Made by a program: the position numbers and the translations under genes
Assembly (NCBI GenBank): GCA_964425215.1
Contig: CAYRLW010000010.1
Location: 14,203 to 78,202 of the forward strand
Reading direction: 5' to 3'
DNA from: CAYRLW01 sp964425215
Lineage (GTDB): Bacteria > Spirochaetota > Spirochaetia > Treponematales > Breznakiellaceae
Length of the DNA stretch: 64,000 nucleotides
The notes under the pieces: model-generated
Database searches by the model: none
Told to the model about the DNA's origin: nothing
The model's input: only the letters and a program-made list of their open reading frames with translations
Shown: piece by piece, positions 1-7,585 of the stretch
Position numbering within the stretch: the first letter of the stretch is position 1
Layout of the letters: each line of letters starts with the position of its first letter

Positions 1-586
1 GAAGAAGTTCCTCATCCCAATTACGATCCCACAGGTTCATGAGGTTGGTCCGGCTGGCAAAACTGTGGTCTGTCACAAAGCGGCCCGTTAAGGAGTGGAT
101 AAGAAAATCTTGGATGCCCACCATTTTTTCGGTTTGACGGTACACCGACGGTTCGTTTTCCCGTATCCAGCGTATTTTGGCCGCCGAAAAGACCGGTGAT
201 AGGTTGGCCCCCGACCGTTGGTAGACTTCCGGGACCCGATTATGTAAGTCCATGCAAATTCGATCGGTCCGTTTATCTTGCCACATAATGGCGGGCCGCA
301 GGGGGTTACCATCCTTATCCACGGGAATCACCGAGGACCGCTGGGCCGTCAGAACCAGGGCCTCCGTCCGAATCCCCCGGTCCGTGGCGGTTTGGCCACA
401 GGCCGAAAGGATCGAATACAGTTTCTCTATCCAGGAGGAAGGATCCTGTTCCACTCGCCCGTCGGGATAGTATACCGGCGGATTATCCCTCTGCTCGGTA
501 ACCCGTATAGATCCGGTTTCGTCAAAAAGAAGTCCCCGAATAGAGGTGGTTCCCACGTCGATAATGATTAAACCCCGCATGGTCAT
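1..586 (-). CDS. FGGY-family carbohydrate kinase, N-terminal part (3' end beyond window)
   Basis: About 195 codons are open from the start to the window edge. The protein opens with the FGGY N-terminal phosphate-binding motif (IIIDVGTTSIRGLLFD) and continues with typical family text (RVEQDPSSWIEKLYSIL, LTAQRSSVIPVD, MWQDKRT, IQDFLIHSLTGRFVTD). The family phosphorylates sugars or sugar acids with ATP in the cytoplasm. Two in-frame ATGs (586 and 580) are six bases apart; neither has a Shine-Dalgarno sequence. The gene diverges from the DeoR regulator of an UlaD/UlaG locus, so I infer that it phosphorylates L-ascorbate or its ring-opened product (or L-xylulose). Xylulokinase, L-fuculokinase or an AI-2 kinase remain possible, because the substrate cannot be read from the N-terminal half. 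The family call is secure and the substrate is not. Confidence 0.88.
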   Translation of the reverse strand, partial: MTMRGLIIIDVGTTSIRGLLFDETGSIRVTEQRDNPPVYYPDGRVEQDPSSWIEKLYSILSACGQTATDRGIRTEALVLTAQRSSVIPVDKDGNPLRPAIMWQDKRTDRICMDLHNRVPEVYQRSGANLSPVFSAAKIRWIRENEPSVYRQTEKMVGIQDFLIHSLTGRFVTDHSFASRTNLMNLWDRNWDEELL

Positions 587-588
587 TG

Positions 589-617
589 ATTCTACCATGG
601 ATGATCAATATAATCAA
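589..617 (-). promoter_or_regulatory. Sigma70-type promoter for the FGGY kinase
   Basis: Read on the minus strand, TTGATT (617-612) and TAGAAT (594-589) are separated by 17 bases. The expected transcription start falls at about 582, on or beside the two candidate ATGs, which suggests a leaderless message. The -35 lies in a run of TGATC/ATCAAAT-like words (601-627) that may be the DeoR operator. Confidence 0.5.
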
Positions 618-624
618 ATCGATC

Positions 625-1404
625 ATGAAAAGCCGTAATATAACCTATAATCGTCATAGCAGAATCATGGACCTGCTCCAAGAGCGGGGTTCCGTCACCG
701 TGGACGATCTGGCGGAAGAGCTGGACGTTTCCTCCGTTACCGTTCGCCGTGATTTGGATATTTTAGACCGGAAGGGGTATTTAAGACGGACCCACGGGGG
801 AGCCAAGCCCTTAAAGGCCCGGATAGAAGCGATGCCCGAACGGATGTTTAGCGAAAAGGATGGGTTGTTCGTCACGGAAAAGCAAAAAATCGCCGAACGG
901 GCGACCCAGCTGATCGGGGACGATGAAATCGTTTTTATGAATAGCGGTTCCACGGTGCTTTTCTTTCTACGGGCCCTGCGGAATAAAAAAGTGAAGATTA
1001 TCACCAATAACGCGGCGGCGTTGCAGTGCGAACGGGATCGGTCGGTAGAATTGATGATCCTAGGGGGCGAGTACCGTCAAGAATCCCGCAGTCTGGTGGG
1101 GGAAATCCCCCTAAAAATCATCCGAGACATTTTTAGTACCCACACGATTCTGGGGACCAACGGCTTGGACTTGGAACGGGGTTTAACGACCTCAGTGTAC
1201 CAGGAGTGTTCGATCAACAAAGCCATGATCGAAAATACTCATGGCAAGGTGATCGTTTTGGCGGATCATACGAAAATGGGCTTTGTTTCTAACTTTGTAA
1301 GCGCCGGTTTGGATCGGGTGAATATCGTTATTACCGATGAAAAATGCCCCCCCCAGATCCGAAGCGCCTTGGAGCGTCGGGGGATAGAGGTTCTTTTAGC
1401 GTAA
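625..1404 (+). CDS. DeoR-family transcriptional regulator of the ascorbate-like locus
   Basis: This is a 259-residue DeoR/GlpR-type repressor. The N-terminal helix-turn-helix (residues ~8-45: RHSRIMDLLQERGSVTVDDL, then VSSVTVRRDLDILDRKGYLR) is followed by the hallmark RTHGG and a sugar-phosphate-sensing C-terminal domain (FMNSGSTVLFFLRAL, LMILGGEYRQESRSLVGEI, FLGTNG-like LGTNGLDLERGLT). The start at 625 (MKSRN) fits the family length; the frame is open from 586, so ATG 601 or 586 are alternatives. It sits between the divergent kinase and the transporter/UlaD/UlaG genes and probably controls both, by analogy with UlaR. The inducer would be a phosphorylated intermediate such as L-ascorbate-6-phosphate; this is inference. 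Confidence 0.9.
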   Translation: MKSRNITYNRHSRIMDLLQERGSVTVDDLAEELDVSSVTVRRDLDILDRKGYLRRTHGGAKPLKARIEAMPERMFSEKDGLFVTEKQKIAERATQLIGDDEIVFMNSGSTVLFFLRALRNKKVKIITNNAAALQCERDRSVELMILGGEYRQESRSLVGEIPLKIIRDIFSTHTILGTNGLDLERGLTTSVYQECSINKAMIENTHGKVIVLADHTKMGFVSNFVSAGLDRVNIVITDEKCPPQIRSALERRGIEVLLA

Positions 1405-1432
1405 ATAATAATCAAAAAGTGCAAAAAATAAC

Positions 1433-1461
1433 TTGCTATTTGATCGTTTCGGGTGTAGACT
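1433..1461 (+). promoter_or_regulatory. Sigma70-type promoter of the binding protein/UlaD/UlaG operon
   Basis: TTGCTA (1433-1438) and TAGACT (1456-1461) are 17 bases apart, 38 bases before the binding-protein ATG. ATCAAA (1411-1416) and TTTGAT (1439-1444) form an inverted pair around the -35. The nonamer ATAATCAAA occurs here and again in the kinase/regulator gap (~610), so it is a candidate DeoR operator element. Confidence 0.5.
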
Positions 1462-1498
1462 ACCTTTTGAAGATACGTTGACAGAAGGGAGGTCTCGG

Positions 1499-2875
1499 AT
1501 GCAAACGAAACGATTTAGCGTATTAGCCCTAATTCTGCTTGTCATCGGTTCGATAAGCTGGGCTAATGGAACGAAGGATCAGGCTCCTTCGGCGGCTACG
1601 GCGGCCAAGGGCTTCGATTGGAAGCAATTTTCCGGAAAAACGATTGTGGTCTGCTTTCCCAACCATGTGCAGTACAACGCGGTTATGCCCCTTATCCCGG
1701 ATTTTGAAAAACTGACGGGTATAAAGGTAGAGGTAGACCAGCTCCAGTACGTAAAAATGCACGATAAAGAAGTCCTGGAGATGAGCAAACCCCAGGGGCA
1801 GGGGGACTACGATTTAATAACCATCATCAACGCGTGGAAGGCCGAATTGGCTACCTCCAACTTAATCCAACCATTGGATACCTTTTTTTCCGACAAAGCG
1901 CTCCTTCCCCCGGATTATGATTACGAGGATCTGATTCCCAAATACGTGGAAGGCGCTGGATCCGTGGGGGGCAGTAAAATCTACCTTGGAGGGCCAGGGT
2001 CTAAACTCTACGCCCTTCCGTTTGGAACCGAAACAAGTATGTTAATCTATAGAAAGGACATATTTGATAAGTACAACCTTAAGGTTCCCACCACTTACGA
2101 AGAATTGGCTAAGACTGCCCAATTTATCACGGAAAAGGAAAAGGCGAACGGCGTTTACGGGATAACCATGCGCGGTCAGGCGGGACATCAGGCGGCCCAC
2201 GCGTGGCTACTGCACGCCTCTCCCTTGGGGGCGAAATGGTTTAATGATGCCTGGGAACCTCTGTTCACCAGCCCCGAGTCCCTGGCGACGTTGAAGTTTA
2301 TGAAGGATATGCAGGCCTACGGCCCCCCTGGAATGAGCAGTTTTGATCAGGATGGGGAATTCCAATCCTTTTTGCAGGGCAACGCGGCTATGTACGTGGA
2401 CGCTTCGGTATTCGCTCCTTTGGCACGAAATCCCGAAAAATCCAAGGTTTACGATAAGTTAGGCTACGCTATGCAGCCGAAAGGAAAAGTCATATCCACC
2501 GAAATGGGGGGCTTCGCCATCGGTATTCCCGCCAACGCGAAGAATCCCAAGGAAGCGTTCCTATTTATGGCGTGGCTTACCAGCAAGGATACGGCCAAAA
2601 AGATCATGCTCAATGGGGGTGCGCCGTTCCGAATTTCCACGTTAAAGGACCCGGAACTACAGGCTAAGTATCCGGAATACAAGGTTTTGGCGGATACGAT
2701 TCCCTATATCAACCCGGACTGGCGGCCCATTATCCCCCAATTCAACGAAATCGAAAATATTTTTGGTATCGCGGTAAACCAGGTACTCACCGGCCAAAAG
2801 ACCCCTGAGGAAGCGATGCAGGGCATTATGCAACCAGAGCGGGACCTGATGGTTAAGTACGGGTACATCAAATAG
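1499..2875 (+). CDS. Extracellular solute-binding protein of a CUT1-type ABC transporter
   Basis: This 458-residue protein is a family-1 extracellular sugar-binding protein. The first ~24 residues form a Sec signal peptide (MQTKRFSVLALILLVIGSIS) with a likely cleavage at WA-NG; there is no lipobox cysteine. The body has the expected two-lobe features (KLTGIKVEVDQLQYVKMHDK, ALPFGTETSMLIYRKDIFDK, QGNAAMYVDASVFAPLAR). An in-frame upstream extension exists, but ATG 1499 follows GGGAGG at ideal spacing. Two permease genes follow, and there is no ATPase in the cluster, which is usual where a shared MsiK/UgpC-like ATPase energises several importers. From UlaD and UlaG downstream, the ligand is inferred to be L-ascorbate or a related sugar acid or lactone. 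The family level is secure; the ligand is a guess from context. Confidence 0.9.
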   Translation: MQTKRFSVLALILLVIGSISWANGTKDQAPSAATAAKGFDWKQFSGKTIVVCFPNHVQYNAVMPLIPDFEKLTGIKVEVDQLQYVKMHDKEVLEMSKPQGQGDYDLITIINAWKAELATSNLIQPLDTFFSDKALLPPDYDYEDLIPKYVEGAGSVGGSKIYLGGPGSKLYALPFGTETSMLIYRKDIFDKYNLKVPTTYEELAKTAQFITEKEKANGVYGITMRGQAGHQAAHAWLLHASPLGAKWFNDAWEPLFTSPESLATLKFMKDMQAYGPPGMSSFDQDGEFQSFLQGNAAMYVDASVFAPLARNPEKSKVYDKLGYAMQPKGKVISTEMGGFAIGIPANAKNPKEAFLFMAWLTSKDTAKKIMLNGGAPFRISTLKDPELQAKYPEYKVLADTIPYINPDWRPIIPQFNEIENIFGIAVNQVLTGQKTPEEAMQGIMQPERDLMVKYGYIK

Positions 2876-2906
2876 GGTGTATTCCCGTCTAATGTAACGG
2901 CCTACG

Positions 2907-2944
2907 CGGCGATCGTTGCCCCCCTTGCGGGGGCCCCCTCGCCG
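2907..2944 (+). promoter_or_regulatory. Intercistronic nested hairpin after the binding-protein gene
   Basis: CGGCGA (2907-2912) pairs with TCGCCG (2939-2944) and encloses GCCCCC (2918-2923) pairing with GGGGGC (2929-2934). There is no T-run, so it is more likely an mRNA-stability or partial-termination element that keeps binding-protein expression above permease expression than a full terminator. Confidence 0.55.
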
Positions 2945-2964
2945 TGTTGTGAGGATACGGTGAT

Positions 2965-3849
2965 ATGCGTACGATCGAATCGACCCAGCGGAAAAGTTCC
3001 TATCTGTTTTTACTTCCCGCCACGGTTTTTGTGGTTTTAGCCCTTTTTTATCCCATCTATTCGGCCCTCCGGATCAGCTTTTTTGACTGGAATCTCCGGG
3101 AATTTACTAAGGCCCCGGTTTTTGTGGGTTTACAAAACTTTGCGGAACTTTTTAAAGATCAAAATTTTTGGATTAGCGTCCGGGTAACCCTCGTGTTTAC
3201 CCTGGCGGTCGTGTGCGTGGAAATGTTTACCGGAACAGTATTTGCCCTGCTTTTAGAGGAGGGGATAGCGGGTCTCCGGTTGTTTAGAACCCTCTTTGTT
3301 TTGCCTATTATGATCGCCCCGGTGGTCGTCGGTATCGTATGGAAGTTTCTGTACAATACCTCCTACGGGCCGATTAATTATCTTATCGGATTGGTCGGCG
3401 TAAAGCCCATCCAATGGTTGGCCGATCCTTCTATCGCCCTGATCGCGGTCATTATTTCCGATGTCTGGCAATGGACCCCCTTTGTGTTTCTCCTGGTTCT
3501 GGCGGGGCTCCAGGGAATTCCCAAAGAACTAACCGAGGCGGCCTCGGTGGACGGGGCGACGTATGTGCAGAATCTTTTTCATATAAAACTGCCTTCCATC
3601 GCCCAAGTTCTGGGAATTACGGCTATCCTTCGGTTGATAGACGCATTCCGGAGCCTGGAGGTAATTTACAACCTTTCCTACGGCGGTCCCGGTGTTTCTA
3701 CGGAAGTTCTCTCTCTGCACTTGTATAAAACCGCCTTCGCGGACTCCCGGCTGGGGCTTTCGTCCTCCATCGCGGTGGTTCTGCTGTTCCTTATCTTTAT
3801 TTTATCCATTCCCATCATGTGGCGGGATGTGGGTCGGAAGGAAAGGTAA
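2965..3849 (+). CDS. ABC transporter permease (MalF/UgpA-like)
   Basis: This is a 294-residue inner-membrane protein with about six hydrophobic segments. The binding-protein-dependent transport EAA loop is at residues ~190-215 (PKELTEAASVDGATYVQNLF, then HIKLPSIAQVL). It starts with a short cytoplasmic tail (MRTIESTQRKSSYLFLLPAT), typical of the MalF/UgpA group without the long MalF insertion. It is the first of two permeases between the binding protein and UlaD, and it ends three bases before the second, so the two are probably co-translated into a heterodimeric channel. The substrate is inferred from context (ascorbate or another sugar acid). The fold and role are secure. Confidence 0.92.
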   Translation: MRTIESTQRKSSYLFLLPATVFVVLALFYPIYSALRISFFDWNLREFTKAPVFVGLQNFAELFKDQNFWISVRVTLVFTLAVVCVEMFTGTVFALLLEEGIAGLRLFRTLFVLPIMIAPVVVGIVWKFLYNTSYGPINYLIGLVGVKPIQWLADPSIALIAVIISDVWQWTPFVFLLVLAGLQGIPKELTEAASVDGATYVQNLFHIKLPSIAQVLGITAILRLIDAFRSLEVIYNLSYGGPGVSTEVLSLHLYKTAFADSRLGLSSSIAVVLLFLIFILSIPIMWRDVGRKER

Positions 3850-3852
3850 TCC

Positions 3853-4686
3853 ATGAAAACGCGGGAAAAGAAACGTATTTTTACCATCCTTCGGTACCTG
3901 GTGGTCGTGGGTGCGACTCTTTTACTCCTATTCCCTATCTACGAAATGGTGACCACGTCCTTAAAACAGGAAGTGGAAGCCTTTAGCAACCCACCTAAAT
4001 GGCTTTTCAGGCCCACCTTTGATAATTATGTGGCTGTTCTTACCAAGGCAGGATTTTTTAAATACTTCGTGAACAGCCTTATCGTGGCTTTGACCTCTAC
4101 GCTGGTCAGTGTCTTTGTGGCCGCCCTGGCGGCGTACCCCCTGGCGCGGAACCGGTTTACGGGTAAACAGGGGGTAATCGTGGCGACCTTGTTTTTGCGG
4201 ATGATACCTCCGGTAATCTTGGTCGTGCCGGTGTACGTGTTTTTTAACTCCCTTAAACTGACCAACGGGCTTTTATCCCTTTTTATCATGTATACGGCCC
4301 TGAATTTGCCCTTTAACATTTGGATACTCCGAACCTTTATTATGGATTTGCCCTACGAACTGGACGAATCGGCGTTTTTAGACGGGTGTACCCCCTTTGC
4401 GGTGTTTCAACGGATCATACTTCCCCTGTTATCCCCCGGTTTAGCGGTTGCCAGCGTCTTTTCTTTTCGTTTGGCCTGGAACGAGTTTATCCTTAGCCTG
4501 GTCCTTACCAACCGGATGACCCGTACCTTGCCCGTCGCAGTGTCTCTTTACATTACCGATACGGGAACCGAGTGGGGTAAAATTACGGCCATTGCCACGA
4601 TCATCGCCCTGCCGGCCTTTATTTTTACGTTCACCGTCGCGCGAAGTTTAATTACGGGCCTTACCGCTGGTGCGGTTAAGGGCTAA
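3853..4686 (+). CDS. ABC transporter permease (MalG/UgpE-like)
   Basis: This is a 277-residue inner-membrane permease, the partner of the preceding one. Six hydrophobic segments are visible. The MalG-type opening (FPIYEMVTTSLKQEVEAF) is followed by AAYPLARNRF near residue 95 and the EAA loop at residues ~168-195 (LPYELDESAFLDGCTPFAVF, QRIILPLLSPG). It begins three bases after its partner ends. The gene is followed by UlaD after 36 bases with its own strong ribosome binding site. No ATPase is present nearby, so energy coupling must come from an ATPase encoded elsewhere. Confidence 0.92.
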   Translation: MKTREKKRIFTILRYLVVVGATLLLLFPIYEMVTTSLKQEVEAFSNPPKWLFRPTFDNYVAVLTKAGFFKYFVNSLIVALTSTLVSVFVAALAAYPLARNRFTGKQGVIVATLFLRMIPPVILVVPVYVFFNSLKLTNGLLSLFIMYTALNLPFNIWILRTFIMDLPYELDESAFLDGCTPFAVFQRIILPLLSPGLAVASVFSFRLAWNEFILSLVLTNRMTRTLPVAVSLYITDTGTEWGKITAIATIIALPAFIFTFTVARSLITGLTAGAVKG

Positions 4687-4722
4687 ACGGGACCTTCGGG
4701 TGCCCATATTTTGGAGGACACA

Positions 4723-5376
4723 ATGACAAGACCCCTACTGCAAGTAGCTTTGGATCACCTAGACCTAGAAAAAGCGATGGAATCGGCCCGCCTAATCGCT
4801 CCGCACGTGGATGTCCTGGAAGCGGGGACCATCCTTTGTTTTGCCGAAAGCGTTCGGGCAGTGAAAACCCTTCGGGACGCATTTCCCCAACACATCATCG
4901 TGTCGGATCTTAAGGGGGCCGATGCGGGGGCCGTACTGGCGGAGATGGTTTTTTCCAGGGGCGCCACGTGGATGACCGTGATCTGTTCGGCTCCCTACGC
5001 GACCATGGAAGCGGCACTCAAGGTTGCCCAAAAATACCAAGGGGATGTACAGGTGGAACTGTACGGAGACTGGACCTTTAATCACGCTAAGGAATGGCAA
5101 AAAATCGGCCTTCAACAGGCGATTTATCACCGGGGCCGGGACGCCCAAGCGGCGGGCAAGGGTTGGGACGGGGAGGATATCGATAAAATTAAACGTTTAG
5201 CCGATATGGGTTTTGGTGTTTCGGTCACCGGAGGTTTAGGTCCCGGGGATTTAGCCCAATTCCAGGGTATTCCCGTAAAGTGCTTTATTTCCGGCCGGTC
5301 CCTCTACGGTGCTCCGGACCCGTCCGCGGCCGCCCGGGAATTCCGGCAGGCCATCGATCGATATTGGAAGTCTTAA
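4723..5376 (+). CDS. ulaD: 3-keto-L-gulonate-6-phosphate decarboxylase
   Basis: This 217-residue protein belongs to the orotidine-5'-phosphate decarboxylase suprafamily and closely follows UlaD/SgbH. It keeps LLQVALDHLDLEKA at the start, VLEAGTILC, the metal and active-site motif DLKGADAG (residues ~64-71; DxKxxD), the stretch IYHRGRDAQAAGKGW and the phosphate-binding VTGGLGP...FISGRSLYGA. It converts 3-keto-L-gulonate 6-phosphate to L-xylulose 5-phosphate and CO2. ATG 4723 follows GGAGGACACA. In Enterobacteria the enzyme works directly after UlaG, the next gene here. The downstream UlaE and UlaF epimerases are not in this window. Confidence 0.93.
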   Translation: MTRPLLQVALDHLDLEKAMESARLIAPHVDVLEAGTILCFAESVRAVKTLRDAFPQHIIVSDLKGADAGAVLAEMVFSRGATWMTVICSAPYATMEAALKVAQKYQGDVQVELYGDWTFNHAKEWQKIGLQQAIYHRGRDAQAAGKGWDGEDIDKIKRLADMGFGVSVTGGLGPGDLAQFQGIPVKCFISGRSLYGAPDPSAAAREFRQAIDRYWKS

Positions 5377-5420
5377 AGGAATCAGGTACCCCTGCCGTAC
5401 GTTCTGAAAGGAGAAATAGG

Positions 5421-6485
5421 ATGAGTAAAATTGATGAGATAAGCCGAGAGTCCTGGATCCTCTCTACCTTCCCCGAATGGGGAACCTGGCTCAACGAAGA
5501 GATAGAACAGGAGATCGTTAGGCCGAACACCGTGGCCCTTTGGTGGCTTGGTTGCACGGGAATTTGGATAAAATCACCCGGGGGGGCCAATCTTTCTATC
5601 GATCTTTGGGTTGGTACGGGGAAGCGGACCCGGAAGAATCCCTTAATGACCAGTCAGCATCAAATGCAGAGGATGGCGGGGGTTCAAAAGTTACAGTTGA
5701 ATCTTCGAAATAGCGTTTTTGTTATCGATCCCTTCGCCATAAAACAGGTGGACGCGATTTTGGCAACCCACGACCATGGGGACCATATCGACGCCAACGT
5801 GGCCGCTGCGGTTTTAAAGAACTGCGATTCTACGGTACCCTTTATCGGTCCCAAGGCCTGCGTGGAGCTTTGGAAAAAATGGGGCGTCCCGGCGGACCGA
5901 TGCGTAGAGGTCCGCCCCGGCATGTCGGTCAAAATTAAGGACACGGAAATTGTAGCCCTGGAAAGTTTTGACCGGACTGCCCTAATTACCGCCCCCGTAG
6001 GGGTAACGCTTCGGGATAAAATGCCCCAAAATATGGACGACCGGGCGGTGAATTACCTTATTAAAACCCCCGGTGGCAACATTTACCACTCGGGGGATTC
6101 CCACTATTCCAACTACTTCGCTAAACATGGTAACGACCACCGCATCGATGTGGCTCTTGGGTCCTTTGGCGAAAACCCCCGGGGTATAACCGATAAAATG
6201 ACCAGCGTGGATATTCTGCGGATGGCCGAAAGCCTTAACGCCCAGGTGGTGATTCCCATACATCACGACGTGTGGACCAACTTCCAGGCCGATCCTCGAG
6301 AAATATTGGTGCTGTGGGAAATGCGGCGCCATCGGCTTCGCTATAACTTTAAGCCCTTTATTTGGCAGGTGGGAGGAAAGTTTACGTACCCCGACGACAA
6401 GGACGCCCTGGAATACCACTATCCCCGGGGCTTCGACGACGTGTTCTCGGGGGAACACGACCTGCCTTTCCTATCGTTTCTATAA
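5421..6485 (+). CDS. ulaG: L-ascorbate-6-phosphate lactonase
   Basis: This 354-residue protein is a metallo-beta-lactamase-fold lactonase, the same length as enterobacterial UlaG and very similar along its whole length. It opens with ISRESWILSTFPEWGTWLNE. It has the metal motif HDHGDHID (residues ~116-123, HxHxDH), DRTALITAP, the signature YHSGDSHYSNYFAKHGN and IPIHHDVWTNFQAD, and it ends PRGFDDVFSGEHDLPFLSFL. UlaG hydrolyses L-ascorbate 6-phosphate to 3-keto-L-gulonate 6-phosphate in the cytoplasm with Mn. The start is the ATG after AAAGGAGAAATAGG. It is the last gene of the operon. No UlaABC phosphotransferase genes are present, so the phosphate must come from a kinase, for which the divergent FGGY kinase is the candidate. 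Confidence 0.95.
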   Translation: MSKIDEISRESWILSTFPEWGTWLNEEIEQEIVRPNTVALWWLGCTGIWIKSPGGANLSIDLWVGTGKRTRKNPLMTSQHQMQRMAGVQKLQLNLRNSVFVIDPFAIKQVDAILATHDHGDHIDANVAAAVLKNCDSTVPFIGPKACVELWKKWGVPADRCVEVRPGMSVKIKDTEIVALESFDRTALITAPVGVTLRDKMPQNMDDRAVNYLIKTPGGNIYHSGDSHYSNYFAKHGNDHRIDVALGSFGENPRGITDKMTSVDILRMAESLNAQVVIPIHHDVWTNFQADPREILVLWEMRRHRLRYNFKPFIWQVGGKFTYPDDKDALEYHYPRGFDDVFSGEHDLPFLSFL

Positions 6486-6567
6486 AAGCGCCGTTTTTAC
6501 GCGAAGGCACCGAATCCGCGCTGTTTCAGTACGGGCCCTGGGTTGATCTTAAAATATCGATAGGTTA

Positions 6568-6720
6568 GAGGTGTTTGCAAAAGTCTGTTACTTTTGCAAA
6601 CACCTCTTGCAGTATTTTTGCAATTTAAAAATAAATATTTATATTATAAAGAATAGCAAAAATACTGCATATACTTCTAAGGTAGCTCTTTCAAAACTCC
6701 CTGAGTTTTGAAAGAGCCTC
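6568..6720 (+). repeat. MITE-like composite palindromic repeat, copy A
   Basis: This is a 153-bp element flanked by a perfect 4-bp direct repeat GTTA (6564-6567 and 6721-6724). It contains hairpin 1 (6568-6606; 16-bp arms GAGGTGTTTGCAAAAG and complement, 7-base loop TCTGTTA), a central 13-bp inverted repeat (GCAGTATTTTTGC at 6609-6621 with 6656-6668) and hairpin 2 (6685-6717; 14-bp arms GCTCTTTCAAAACT). It lies downstream of ulaG and of the oppositely oriented NifX-like gene, where it may also act as a bidirectional transcript end. Confidence 0.85.
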
Positions 6721-6783
6721 GTTAGATAACCCAGGGAGGGTCTGCTGTTCGTCGCCGAGGCTAACCCCTTAGGTTGCCGTCTT

Positions 6784-7197
6784 TTAGTGAAGATACTCGG
6801 TATGATCCTTCAGCGTCCCGTTTAGATGGGCGGTTAGGGCATCGTCGATTTTTTCTAAATCCGTAACCAACGGTTGTATCCCCGCTCGCTTCATGGCTTC
6901 GTAGGCCCCCGCGCCCATGCCGCCCACCACCAGGTATTGGCAATCCTCGATGGCCGAAGCCATTCGGGAGTGCCGGTCGTCCGCGTCGGGCCCGTACCCG
7001 TGGCGGGTTTCCTGGCCCGAGCTGTGGGAATGGTGGTCCCCCTGTTCCTGGGACGCGAATTGGGCATGGCCCATCTTATCCCTCCGCTCCCGGTTCGCCA
7101 CCTTGCCATCCTCTACGGTCAAAATCTCATAGTACCGGGCTCTGCCAAAGTGTTGGCTGATGGTTACCCCATCGTCGGTAACAAACGCTATTTTCAT
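6784..7197 (-). CDS. NifX/NifB-type dinitrogenase iron-molybdenum cofactor domain protein
   Basis: This small cytoplasmic protein of 137 residues has the nitrogenase-cofactor-binding fold (NifX/NafY/VnfX, Nitro_FeMo-Co). It opens MKIAFVTDDGVTISQHFGRA, has the family core ASAIEDCQYLVVGGMGAGAY at residues ~82-101 and ends IQPLVTDLEKIDDALTAHLN. An insert at residues ~42-78 (KMGHAQFASQEQGDHHSHSS..., RHGYGPDADDRHSR) is rich in His and Asp and may bind metal. The start is preceded by GGGGAG. Members without nif genes nearby are common in anaerobes and their role is usually unknown. It is isolated between two direct copies of the 153-bp repeat and has a terminator-like leader. Confidence 0.85.
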   Translation of the reverse strand: MKIAFVTDDGVTISQHFGRARYYEILTVEDGKVANRERRDKMGHAQFASQEQGDHHSHSSGQETRHGYGPDADDRHSRMASAIEDCQYLVVGGMGAGAYEAMKRAGIQPLVTDLEKIDDALTAHLNGTLKDHTEYLH

Positions 7198-7256
7198 ACT
7201 ATGTATCTCCCCATACGCTGGATTTATAAGCTTATGCTAATAATACTCCCTGGCAT

Positions 7257-7304
7257 AAAAAAAGTCTAGGAGTCCGCCGGGCAGGTCCGACAAACTCTTA
7301 GACT
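7257..7304 (-). terminator. Intrinsic-terminator-like hairpin in the leader of the NifX-like gene
   Basis: On the minus strand an 11-bp stem (7304-7294 with 7273-7263, one G-U pair) is followed by seven T residues (7263-7257). It lies 60 bases upstream of the NifX-like start, and no minus-strand gene lies upstream of it, so it looks like a leader attenuator rather than the end of another gene. It contains GTCCGACAAACTCTTAG (7285-7301), a word almost repeated at 30529-30545. Confidence 0.6.
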
Positions 7305-7346
7305 AGAATGCATCTCTACCCTGGACCCGTAAAATGTCAAATTATA

Positions 7347-7499
7347 GAGGTTCTTTCAAAAGTCTGTTACTTTTGAAAGAACCTCTTGCAGTATTTTTAC
7401 AGTTTCGATATAAATATTTATATTATAAAGAATAGTAAAAATACTGCATATATATCTAAGGTAGCTCTTTCAAAACTCCCTGAGTTTTGAAAGAGCCTC
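7347..7499 (+). repeat. MITE-like composite palindromic repeat, copy B
   Basis: This is a 153-bp copy in the same orientation as copy A, flanked by a perfect TATA duplication (7343-7346 and 7500-7503). Hairpin 1 (7347-7385) has arms GAGGTTCTTTCAAAAG. The central inverted repeat is GCAGTATTTTTAC (7388-7400) with 7435-7447, and hairpin 2 is like that of copy A. Differences from copy A in the arms are compensated on the other side. It ends 86 bases before the TrmH-family gene and points towards it. Confidence 0.87.
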
Positions 7500-7507
7500 T
7501 ATATAAT

Positions 7508-7544
7508 GGCGCTTTCAAAACTCAGGGGCTTTTGAAGGAGCTTC
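7508..7544 (+). repeat. Solo degenerate hairpin 2 of the repeat family
   Basis: A 37-bp imperfect hairpin (GCTTTCAAAACTCAGGGG, then CTTTTGAAGGAGC) resembles hairpin 2 of the adjacent element. It is flanked by ATAAT on both sides (7503-7507 and 7545-7549). It looks like an independent small insertion or a remnant; the AT-rich flank makes chance possible. Confidence 0.45.
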
Positions 7545-7585
7545 ATAATTCTATCACATTAGTTCAGCAAACCAGGATAAGGGGT

